From Planctomycetota bacterium (GTDB lineage Bacteria; Planctomycetota; Uabimicrobiia; Uabimicrobiales; Uabimicrobiaceae), in the NCBI GenBank assembly GCA_029260735.1, contig JAJDCR010000110.1, positions 1-58,892 of the forward strand: a stretch of DNA of 58,892 bases, given 5' to 3'. Made by a program: the position numbers and the translations under genes. Below, one piece after another: positions 25,733 through 34,100 of the stretch. Below the pieces are notes generated by a model. That model was not told the DNA's origin, searched no databases, and saw only the letters and a program-made list of their open reading frames with translations. Positions within the stretch are counted from its first letter, which is position 1. The number at the start of each line of letters is the position of its first letter.

Positions 25733-26884
25733 ATGGAAGGAAAATTGACGGTCGTCAATGGTAAATATCAGGGAGCAGTTACAAACTTCTCTCAGGGAAG
25801 AGTGATTACAATCGGCCGGAGCAAGCGTTGTAGCCTGTCCATTAAAGACAGTAAAATATCCAGTATGCACTGCCAGGTGGATGTTAGTGATAAGGAATGT
25901 TTATTAAAGGACTTGGGAAGCACAAATGGTTGCTGTGTTAATGGCAAGAAAGTAAAAAGCGCTCTTTTGCATTCAAGTGATATTATTAGTCTCGGCGACA
26001 TCAAAATTTTAGTGGAATACGATGCCAACAAAAACTTATCTCCCGAAGCCAAAGGAAAAAATGCGGAAATAACTGAGGTTTGGGGAGAAGAGGACATGCC
26101 TATCCCTTGCGAAGAAGAGTATGTCCAAGACTACAAAATTTTGAAAAAAAGCACTCTTTTAGGCGAAAATACTTTCCAAGCAGAGCATCGAAATACGCAA
26201 GATGTTGTAATGTTGTGGCGAATTGAAGTAGAAGACAACCCCGAAGCCTTTGCCAAGTTTATTGAAAAAGCAAAAGTTTATTATGGTATAGAAAACCCTC
26301 GTGTTCTTAGGACAATAGAGGTTTTTCAAGAACCTGGCTTCCTCTACTTTGCCCTAGAGTACATCCAAGGAAACACCTTATACCGCTGGGCTCAGGAAAG
26401 AAAAAAAATATCCTTCTCTCGTGCTTTAAAAACGATAGCTTATACCACAAGTGGCGTAAATCACCTCCATAAAAATGGAATTCCCCAGGTTACTCCATCA
26501 CCTCATTTTATCGTAGTAGAAGAAGTCACAAAAAAAATCAAACTATTTCTTCCCGCTCTTCCCCTCTTTTTAGAAGAAAGCGGCTACTCTTTTCCTTCTT
26601 TTGAAACAGATGAGAGTAAATATCCCTCGCCTTATCAAAAGCAACCAGAAGAAAAATCCGATTTGCACTCTCTAGGGGCAATACTTTTTTTTCTTATCAG
26701 TGGTTTCTCACCTGACCGCATTCCCGTGGAAGGAGAGCAAGCTCTTTCCTGGCTAAAAGAAAACTATAACCCATCGCAGGATATTCAAGCTCTTTTGAGT
26801 AAAGTGCTTCTCCCTCATCCCCAAATCAAGAAAACTAAGCAGTTCTATGATGAGGTCACGGAAATTCTCAATGAGATGAAGTAG
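25733..26884 (+). CDS. FHA domain-containing pseudokinase
   Basis: 383 residues from ATG 25733, placed after AAGGAGA. The FHA domain (about 1-95) is intact (Ile-Gly-Arg-Ser, Ser-Ser-Met-His-Cys, Gly-Ser-Thr-Asn-Gly-Cys-Cys-Val-Asn-Gly). The kinase-like part (about 125-380) keeps the fold landmarks (Phe-Ala-Leu-Glu-Tyr-Ile-Gln-Gly, Ser-Asp-Leu-His-Ser-Leu-Gly-Ala-Ile-Leu-Phe-Phe-Leu) but loses every catalytic element. The strand-3 Lys region reads Val-Val-Met-Leu-Trp-Arg, HRD is replaced by Pro-Gln-Val-Thr-Pro-Ser, DFG is Leu-Phe-Leu-Pro-Ala, and APE is missing. It is probably an allosteric partner or a phosphopeptide-binding scaffold for the active kinase encoded just upstream. Confidence 0.85.
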   Translation: MEGKLTVVNGKYQGAVTNFSQGRVITIGRSKRCSLSIKDSKISSMHCQVDVSDKECLLKDLGSTNGCCVNGKKVKSALLHSSDIISLGDIKILVEYDANKNLSPEAKGKNAEITEVWGEEDMPIPCEEEYVQDYKILKKSTLLGENTFQAEHRNTQDVVMLWRIEVEDNPEAFAKFIEKAKVYYGIENPRVLRTIEVFQEPGFLYFALEYIQGNTLYRWAQERKKISFSRALKTIAYTTSGVNHLHKNGIPQVTPSPHFIVVEEVTKKIKLFLPALPLFLEESGYSFPSFETDESKYPSPYQKQPEEKSDLHSLGAILFFLISGFSPDRIPVEGEQALSWLKENYNPSQDIQALLSKVLLPHPQIKKTKQFYDEVTEILNEMK

Positions 26885-26947
26885 GGACAACTACGAGGGC
26901 ACCAGTGTCAACTTAAAGGCGCAATGATGCTGGTGATAAAAACCTAT

Positions 26948-26976
26948 TTGCAATTTTGAATTAATTTAGCTATTAT
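26948..26976 (+). promoter_or_regulatory. putative promoter of the PEP-CTERM gene
   Basis: TTGCAA (26948-26953), a 17-nt spacer, and TATTAT (26971-26976), about 80 nt before the ATG at 27056. Confidence 0.4.
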
Positions 26977-27055
26977 AAACTATAGTCATATTGAATTTTA
27001 GTGATACTAAATCATTAATTCTGGTGACACTCTAGAATAAGAAAGACTAATTACA

Positions 27056-27655
27056 ATGAAAAAGATCTTTTTATTGCTCTGTGTTTTTGTTTTTATCTCT
27101 CAGATTTATGCTGCCAACATAACAACTTTTATGGGCGATAAAACAGGTTTTCTGAACACAACAGGAGCGATAAGTGCTACAGGCCCGCTTCCCTTGATAA
27201 ACGCCGGTAGTCCTCATACTATCAACAGTCTTACCTTTTTTAACAGCAATGGTTTAATTTTCGGGGAGTTCACTAGCTTGTTGCCCGGAAATGAGCTAGC
27301 CGTTAGCGATAAAGAAAGTTTAACTGTTGAGATAGATGCACCAGTTTTTGCTTTTGGTTTTGATTTTGTAGATCCTGACACAACAGACGGTTCCTTTACT
27401 ATGACTTTGAAAAATGGAGCTTTGACTGTGGCTTCTTTTGCATTCGCCGCTCATGCAAGTAATGTTGCTTCTTTTATTGGAGTTTCTTCGGATACAGCTT
27501 TTGATCTTGTAGAGATTGTTGATGTTCAAGTTTTAAATAGAAACGAATTCTGGGGGGAATTTTTTACAAATTCAAATTCTAGTGTTCCAGAACCAAGCTC
27601 TATAATTCTTTTTACAGGAGCTTTGTCTATTTTTTTACTGAGAAAACTTAAATAA
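27056..27655 (+). CDS. PEP-CTERM exported protein
   Basis: 199 residues. A Sec signal peptide (1-19, ending Tyr-Ala) and a C-terminal sorting tail mark the PEP-CTERM class: Val-Pro-Glu-Pro-Ser-Ser, then a hydrophobic helix, then Leu-Arg-Lys-Leu-Lys. Such tails are recognised by exosortase and link proteins to exopolysaccharide or the outer surface. The beta-rich middle (Ala-Phe-Gly-Phe-Asp-Phe-Val-Asp-Pro, Phe-Ile-Gly-Val-Ser) resembles other PEP-CTERM proteins with jelly-roll-like domains. The substrate or ligand is unknown, and no exosortase is in the window. Confidence 0.85.
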   Translation: MKKIFLLLCVFVFISQIYAANITTFMGDKTGFLNTTGAISATGPLPLINAGSPHTINSLTFFNSNGLIFGEFTSLLPGNELAVSDKESLTVEIDAPVFAFGFDFVDPDTTDGSFTMTLKNGALTVASFAFAAHASNVASFIGVSSDTAFDLVEIVDVQVLNRNEFWGEFFTNSNSSVPEPSSIILFTGALSIFLLRKLK

Positions 27656-28003
27656 ACTAATTATAATGCGAGGGACTCTGGATCTCTCATCTCGGCTAAG
27701 CAATGCAGAAAATAATAACTCCATTTCCAATCCTAAAAAGACAAATGAATTGTCTCAAATCCCGAAAAGCCAAGCTACGGTGTTTTCTTTTGGCGGGTCT
27801 ATCCTTATCTAAAGCCAAGTTCGGATAACGCTTGGTCAATTCTCAAAAGCAAATTTTGCATTTGGATTCTTGACAATTATGTGCCTAAACAAAAGTGAAG
27901 GCCGCAGCCACAAGAAAAATGTTGCGGTATTAAAGAGCTGTCAAGAATGCAATCATTTGGCCACTCAAATATTTTTTCATCCCGATTAATGGCATAGTTG
28001 GCG

Positions 28004-28183
28004 ATGAAAATAACCCCTCTTTTACGACTTTTTCCCCTATGCGAGTATCAACTTCATTTTCAGCGCTCTATCAATGGTTCTAATTTAGAGGATGAGCTTG
28101 GTTTAGTCTACCGTTTTGATACTCAAAATAATTTGGCTGTAAAAACTATTATTCAGGAGATTAAGAAAATTTATAAGAATTAG
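28004..28183 (+). CDS. doubtful small open reading frame
   Basis: 59 codons from the ATG at 28004 (in-frame TTG at 27998). There is no Shine-Dalgarno, and the sequence is not recognisable. The C-terminal Lys-Thr-Ile-Ile-Gln-Glu-Ile-Lys-Lys-Ile-Tyr is helix-like. It may be noise in an AT-rich spacer or a gene remnant. Confidence 0.15.
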   Translation: MKITPLLRLFPLCEYQLHFQRSINGSNLEDELGLVYRFDTQNNLAVKTIIQEIKKIYKN

Positions 28184-28200
28184 TACGAGGTTACAACAAT

Positions 28201-28209
28201 TGCTATAAC
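28201..28209 (+). promoter_or_regulatory. extended -10 promoter candidate of the biosynthetic cluster
   Basis: TGCTATAAC lies 44 nt upstream of the aminomutase start. No good -35 is visible (TAGTAC at 28181-28186 is weak). It resembles TGCTATAAT before the CHAT gene and before the gene at 58065, which supports a promoter reading. Confidence 0.4.
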
Positions 28210-28252
28210 ATTCAACTGGAATTAACCATATTAAATAATAGATGAGAACGAA

Positions 28253-29341
28253 ATGCACCTTATTGATAAAACCGCAAAAGAAACTTTTAACCGTATAGCC
28301 AAAGAAAAAAACTTACTACCGATCAAAGTAACTTCTCATTACCTAAAATTGGTTAAAGAGGAGTATGAAGCTCTAGGACACTATCGAGGGCCTCTTTATA
28401 AAGTAGTCTATCCAACAAAGGAAAGACTAGAGTTACGAATAAAAAATGAAGTTCCCGATTTTGTAGAAGATAGAACGAACATGCCCTCTGGCTTGGAAAA
28501 TATCCTAATTCATAAGTATAGCCAAAGAGCGTTATTTTTAATCACAGACAGATGTGCTGGCCACTGCATGTATTGTTTTCGCCAAGATGTTTTATCTGAT
28601 TCACAAGGTCGCCCTTTACCAGAGATAGAACAAAGACTAGACAGAGTTTTAGCTTATCTCAAAAAACATCCTGAGATCAAAGAAATTATATTATCAGGAG
28701 GAGATCCTCTTAATATTCCCTTTCTCAATTTAGAACAAACCTTTGAGCGCATCATCAAAGAAACTTCAGTGACAAACATTCGCATTCACACTCGTAACAT
28801 TGTCTTTGCCCCCAAGGTTCTCTCAGAAAAAATATGTAAACTCCTTGCCGAGTATCGAGTGAGGATTTATCTGCATATAGTTCATCCCTATGAGCTGGAA
28901 GATGAAGTGGGAATGGCGATTGAAAGAATGAGAGCGCATGGTGTGCGGATGTATGGACAATTTCCCATCCTGCGTGGTATCAACGATCACAAAGCAGTAT
29001 TGGCAAGACTGCTCGATGATTTGGATAATTTGAATATTCAGGTTATCAATTTGTTCATTCCTGATCCGATTAGCTATTCGGCCTCCTTTCGTTTGCCCAT
29101 GCAAAGACTTTTAGATTTGATGGATAACCTCTACTGGTCTACCTCATCTTGGGTCAATGGTGTGCGTTTGGTTCTTGATACTCCCATTGGTAAAGTACGC
29201 AGGGAAGATATCGTTGATTGGGACAAGGAAAAAGCCATTATTACTTTCCAGCGGGAAGGTAAAAACGTTATCTACCACGATTTCCCACAAGAGCTTGACG
29301 AAGCCAGCGATGAAAAAACCCTTTTGTGGAAAGACCAATAA
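28253..29341 (+). CDS. KamA family radical SAM aminomutase (lysine 2,3-aminomutase-like)
   Basis: 362 residues. The radical SAM cluster motif is Cys-Ala-Gly-His-Cys-Met-Tyr-Cys (about 100-107; CxxxCxxC), followed by Leu-Ser-Gly-Gly-Asp-Pro-Leu typical of the KamA family. PLP-binding Lys is probably in Asp-Thr-Pro-Ile-Gly-Lys-Val (about 309-315), a shorter version of the Gly-rich loop of KamA. Family knowledge: lysine enzymes bind the epsilon-amine with two Asp residues that differ in glutamate 2,3-aminomutases. Asp occurs here at both likely places (Ile-Pro-Asp-Pro about 270 and Asp-Thr-Pro about 309), favouring a basic substrate such as lysine. EpmB-type function on EF-P is the main alternative, but the position 70 nt before a carbamoyltransferase and NRPS genes suggests supply of a beta-amino acid. 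Confidence 0.8.
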   Translation: MHLIDKTAKETFNRIAKEKNLLPIKVTSHYLKLVKEEYEALGHYRGPLYKVVYPTKERLELRIKNEVPDFVEDRTNMPSGLENILIHKYSQRALFLITDRCAGHCMYCFRQDVLSDSQGRPLPEIEQRLDRVLAYLKKHPEIKEIILSGGDPLNIPFLNLEQTFERIIKETSVTNIRIHTRNIVFAPKVLSEKICKLLAEYRVRIYLHIVHPYELEDEVGMAIERMRAHGVRMYGQFPILRGINDHKAVLARLLDDLDNLNIQVINLFIPDPISYSASFRLPMQRLLDLMDNLYWSTSSWVNGVRLVLDTPIGKVRREDIVDWDKEKAIITFQREGKNVIYHDFPQELDEASDEKTLLWKDQ

Positions 29342-29411
29342 TAGTGCAATAACTTCTTTGATGCAGTACTAATAACATACAACTATATTATTTTTTAGAA
29401 AGCCCGTAATT

Positions 29412-31106
29412 ATGTATATTCTTGGCATAAACTCTGTCTATCATGAAAGCTCTGCTTGTCTAGTTCATAACGGCGAGATAGTTGCTTATGCAGAAGAAGA
29501 ACGTCTAAACCGTATCAAGCATGGTAAATATGCTTGTGTTGCCAATATTGATTTATTGCCAGAAAAATCGATTGAATATTGCTTAAAAACAGCAGGGATT
29601 TGTTCCGATCAAATCAGTCAAGTAGGCCTATCATTTACACCTGAAAAAAGACTTAAAGTGTTAGAGATAGAAGAAGAAACGGTACCTATGGAGTTTGGCG
29701 ACAAGCAAGGTGAAGCAATCGTCCAGCAAAAACTGTTAGCTACTCCAGATAATCTCAGAAAACTACTATCACCAAAGCTCGATATCCGGTGGCTTGATCA
29801 TCATCTTTGTCATGCCGCTAGTGCTTTTTTTGTATCTCCATTTGAAGAATCGGCAATTATGGTCATTGATGGTATTGCTGAGTTCGACACTGTTTATTTG
29901 GGAATGGCAAAAGGCAATTCCATAGATTCGATAAAAATTTTGTCGTATCCTAACTCTGTTGGATTTTTATGGGAGAAAATAGCTAAATATTTGGGCTATA
30001 CAAAATACGATGCCGGCAAAATAATGGGGCTGGGGGCCTATGGCGATAGCAATGTTTTTTTCGATCAATTTTGTCAGTTTATTTGTTTTGAAGAAGGTCA
30101 ATTCTTCATAGATAATAATATTGCTAAGCTACGCTCTGATGATAATTCGCCTCTGGAAGCAGTATTTGGCATAAAGCAACGCCAAAAAGATGAACCAGTC
30201 ACAGAGATTCACGCTCATATTGTCGCGGGTTTGCAAAAAATGACGGAAAAGATTTACCTTCACTTGGCAAATTATCTACATCATAAAACCAATAGTGATA
30301 ACGTTTGTTTAGCAGGAGGGGTGGCTCTCAATTGTCAGGCCAATACTAAGTTGGCACAACAAGGTAAATTCAAAAATATCTTTATTCCACCACATTGCAA
30401 TGATGCTGGTACAAGTATCGGAGCAGCGTTGTACTTGAGTCACCAATCAAAAAAACATAGCCAGTACGGTAAAAAACTTTTTTTACCGTACTGGAAGACT
30501 CATTTTTCTAACGACTTGATTGCTACAGAGCTAAATAAATCAAATTATTCCTATCAAAAACATGAAGATATTAATAGACAAACAGCTTCTCTGTTGGCCA
30601 AAGGAAAAATTGTTGCCTACTATCAAGGTGGTTCCGAAATTGGTCCAAGAGCATTGGGCAATAGAAGTATTTTAGCAAGCACAGACAATTTTATGATTAA
30701 GGAAACTTTGAATTTCCAAATCAAGCAACGAGAATTTTTTCGTCCTTACGCACCACTGGCACTCAAAGAGCACCTTGCCGATTACTTTGAGCCTATCCCC
30801 TTTTCACTTTCACAGTATTATATGCTATTTGTCATGACAGTAAAAAAAAATAAACGTCATCTCGTGCCGGGTATTACACATATTGATGGAACCTCTCGTG
30901 TTCAAATAGTTGACGAGCAGATAAACCCCAATATTTATGAACTACTACAGATTTACTTTGAGATGACGGGTATTCCTATGCTACTCAATACTTCTTATAA
31001 TCGCCAAGAACCGATAGTTCACAGTCCCCAAGATGCTGTTGAAACATTTAGCAAAATCGCCAAATTAAAATTTTTGGTAATGGGAAATTATTTAGTACGA
31101 AAATAA
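29412..31106 (+). CDS. O-carbamoyltransferase, NodU/CmcH/TobZ family (copy 2)
   Basis: 564 residues. The N-terminal Kae1-like domain opens with Leu-Gly-Ile-Asn-Ser-Val-Tyr-His-Glu-Ser-Ser and has metal-binding Asp-His-His-Leu-Cys-His-Ala (about 136-142), Val-Ile-Asp-Gly-Ile-Ala-Glu, Ala-Gly-Gly-Val-Ala-Leu-Asn-Cys and Asn-Asp-Ala-Gly-Thr-Ser-Ile-Gly. The C-terminal domain has Glu-Ile-Gly-Pro-Arg-Ala-Leu-Gly-Asn-Arg-Ser (about 412-422). It transfers a carbamoyl group from carbamoyl phosphate, after adenylation, to an acceptor hydroxyl. It lies 37 nt before NRPS1, so its substrate is probably the NRPS product or a building block. It is distant in sequence from copy 1 at 9133. Confidence 0.9.
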   Translation: MYILGINSVYHESSACLVHNGEIVAYAEEERLNRIKHGKYACVANIDLLPEKSIEYCLKTAGICSDQISQVGLSFTPEKRLKVLEIEEETVPMEFGDKQGEAIVQQKLLATPDNLRKLLSPKLDIRWLDHHLCHAASAFFVSPFEESAIMVIDGIAEFDTVYLGMAKGNSIDSIKILSYPNSVGFLWEKIAKYLGYTKYDAGKIMGLGAYGDSNVFFDQFCQFICFEEGQFFIDNNIAKLRSDDNSPLEAVFGIKQRQKDEPVTEIHAHIVAGLQKMTEKIYLHLANYLHHKTNSDNVCLAGGVALNCQANTKLAQQGKFKNIFIPPHCNDAGTSIGAALYLSHQSKKHSQYGKKLFLPYWKTHFSNDLIATELNKSNYSYQKHEDINRQTASLLAKGKIVAYYQGGSEIGPRALGNRSILASTDNFMIKETLNFQIKQREFFRPYAPLALKEHLADYFEPIPFSLSQYYMLFVMTVKKNKRHLVPGITHIDGTSRVQIVDEQINPNIYELLQIYFEMTGIPMLLNTSYNRQEPIVHSPQDAVETFSKIAKLKFLVMGNYLVRK

Positions 31107-31143
31107 CACTGGTGGCACAGCCTAAAGAGATAGAAAGAATTAG

Positions 31144-34100
31144 ATGACAATTTTAGGACAAGATCGCGAAAAGATTTTGCATGACTGGAGTAAAAGCGGA
31201 GACCCTATAATAAATAGTGATTTGTGTCTGCATGAATTGTTTGAGAAACAGGTCGCCAAAACTCCCCAAACTAGGGCAGTCATTTTTGGGAACGACTCTC
31301 TAACCTACCAGCAATTAAATGAAGAGGCAAATTATTTTGCGCATATTCTAAAGCAAAAGGGGGTAGAGAAGGAAACCATCGTGGGCTTATACTTAGAATA
31401 TTCCCTCGAAATGGTTATTGGCCTTTTGGGGATTCTAAAAGCAGGAGGAGCTTTTGTTCCCCTAGATCTAGATTATCCCAAAAAGCGCTTATCTTTTATA
31501 ATTAAAGATACCCAAGCAGAGCAAGTTGTAACATTACCTAAATGTTTGGGGCGTTTACCAGAAAATACTCCTGTCATTGATTTAAAGAGAATGCCTTCCT
31601 CTGAAAACAAAGGGAATTTGGAAAACACTGTAAAGTCTCATCATCTAGCATGTTGTCTTTACACTTCCGGTTCAACAGGTGTTCCTAAAGGTGTTCTCAT
31701 TGAGCACCATTCTCTTGTTCATAACTGCTATCATGCTCACAGGCACTATCAGATGAGAGAAGATGATCGTTCTTTGCAATTCTCTCCGCTAAATTCAGTT
31801 GCTGGCCTTGAACAAATATTAACTCCCCTAACCATAGGGGCAACATTGGTTCTCCGAGGAGTAGATCTTTGGACCCCAGCAGAATTTACTCAAAAAATAA
31901 AGGACTATCAAATTACTGTCGTTGATTTGATGCCTTCTTATTTTCATCTTTTACTAGAGCATTGGCGTAAAAACCAGATTAAAATTGAAAATAGTTCTCT
32001 CCGATTAATCATTGCGGGAGGAGAAGGTCTTTCTCCTTCCACCATCAAGCTGTGGTTAGAGCTATCTCTTAAAGATCATCTTCAACTAATCAATGCATAC
32101 GGATTAACAGAAGTTCCTATACTAGCAATAAAAAAAAATATTGGCGGAGATGAAGAAACAAAATCGCTTATTGGTCGTCCTGTGGGTAGTTGGCAAACTT
32201 ATATCTTAGATAGCCATGGAGAACCTGTGCCTGTAAATACCTCTGGTGAACTCCACATAGGCGGCCCTGGTTTAGCTCGCGGTTATCTCAACCAGCCAGA
32301 ACTAACAAAATCCAAGTTCATTAAAAACCCCTTTCTCTCATCCGAAAATGCACGCCTTTACAAAACGGGCGATCTTGCTCGCTATTTGTGCGATGGGACT
32401 ATTGAATATTTAGGGCGAATGGATCACCAAGTGCAGCTGAGAGGTTTTCGCATTGAGCTGGGAGAAATTGAGTCTATTCTCCAAAGTCATTCAGAGGTGA
32501 AACACGCAGTCGTTATTGTTTATGGCGAGGGGATGAAAAAACAACTGGTCGGTTACATTGTTCCTGAGCAAGATATGACAGAAAAAATACAAGGATTTTG
32601 GAAAGCCCCTGTTGGTTCGAATGACTCTCCTGAAATACTGCAAGATTCTCTTGAACGGATGGAATTTAAACTAAAACAAAATAACATAAGAAGTTCATTT
32701 CCCTTAGAAAGAAAAGAAACCTTACTGGCCAAACCCAAAAATGACAAAGCTCATGCTCAGAAATACTTAAATAGACAAAGTTACCGTCAATTTACAAACA
32801 AGCAGATTTCTTTCGAAAAATTTAGTCAATTTTTAAGTTGTCTAGAGGCTCTCAATCTTGCTCATATCCCCATTCCTAAGTATCGTTACCCCTCGGCATT
32901 AGGGTTATACCCCATTCAGAGTTATCTCTATATAAAAAAAGATGTTATTGAGAATTTAGATGAGGGATTTTATTACTATCATCCTCTCCAACACAGTTTA
33001 ATTTTTCTGAGCGACAAAACAGCGATAAAAGAGGAGTTCTATGGCCACACTAAATCTATCGCCGAGCAATCGTCTTGGACATTGTTACTCGTTGCCGATA
33101 TGGATGCAATTTCCCCCTTGTATGGAAAATTGCTAGGGGAAAGATTTGCTCTTTTAGAAGCAGGACATATCGGACAACTTTTAATGGAGGAAGCCCCAAA
33201 ATACGATTTAGGACTGTGCCCCATTGGTGTAGAGTATATTTCCGTAGAAGATGAAATATATCAAATACTGGGCCTCAAACCTAATGATATGTTTGTTTAC
33301 GGTTTTTTAGGCGGTTCAATTGAGCCTTTTCAAAAAGAAAACTGGTTACCCTCTACACAGAATCGAGATAACAAAAAAAATAAACTGGTTTCAGAGCTAC
33401 AAGATTATGCAGAAAAAAAGCTGCCTATGCACATGATTCCTTCGACCTTTGTTCTTTTAGAATCACTGCCTCTTGCTTCTAGTGGGAAAATAGATCGCAA
33501 GGCTCTGCCTGCCCATTCTGACATATCTGATATATCTGACACAGCCAATAATTCTAAAGCGGATTTTGTTGAGCCAACGACTGAGTTAGAAATACAATTA
33601 GCAAAAATCTGGAATCAACTACTAAAAAGAAATATTGGAGTAAAAGATAATTTTTTTCGAGTAGGAGGCAATTCTCTCTTAGCAATACGTCTTCTATCTC
33701 AAATAGAAGAGCAGTTCTCTTGTCGATTATCTCTTAGCGCTTTCTTTAAAGATCCAACGATTTCCATGCTAGTGGAGTCTTTGGAGGATATCCAAGGAAA
33801 AAAACTCCCTTTAGTAGCACCCAAATTGCCAGAAGTGGTCTCTGATCCTTTAAATCGTTACGAACCTTTCCCTTTAACAGATGTACAACAAGCATACTGG
33901 ATAGGACAAAATGATCTCTTTGAGTTGGGACAAGTTACGATTCACGACTACAGAGAACTAGAGAGTGAAAATTTAGATTTATCTAAACTGAACGAAAGCC
34001 TAAGTTTTCTCATCCATCGGCACGAAATGCTAAGAGCGATTATTTTATCAGACGGAACGCAAAAAATTTTAAAGGAAGTTCCTTCGTATGAAATAAAGCT

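Larger units (their letters stand above)
27656..28252 (+). other. gene-poor 600-bp spacer before the NRPS cluster
   Basis: No convincing gene. It holds small inverted repeats, notably TTCTTGACA (27867-27875) with TGTCAAGAA (27939-27947), enclosing a shorter pair CCGCA/TGCGG. It also holds a weak 60-codon open frame (28004-28183) and, near its end, a promoter-like TGCTATAAC. The structured part could be a decayed repeat element or a leader RNA of an unidentified transcript. Confidence 0.5.
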
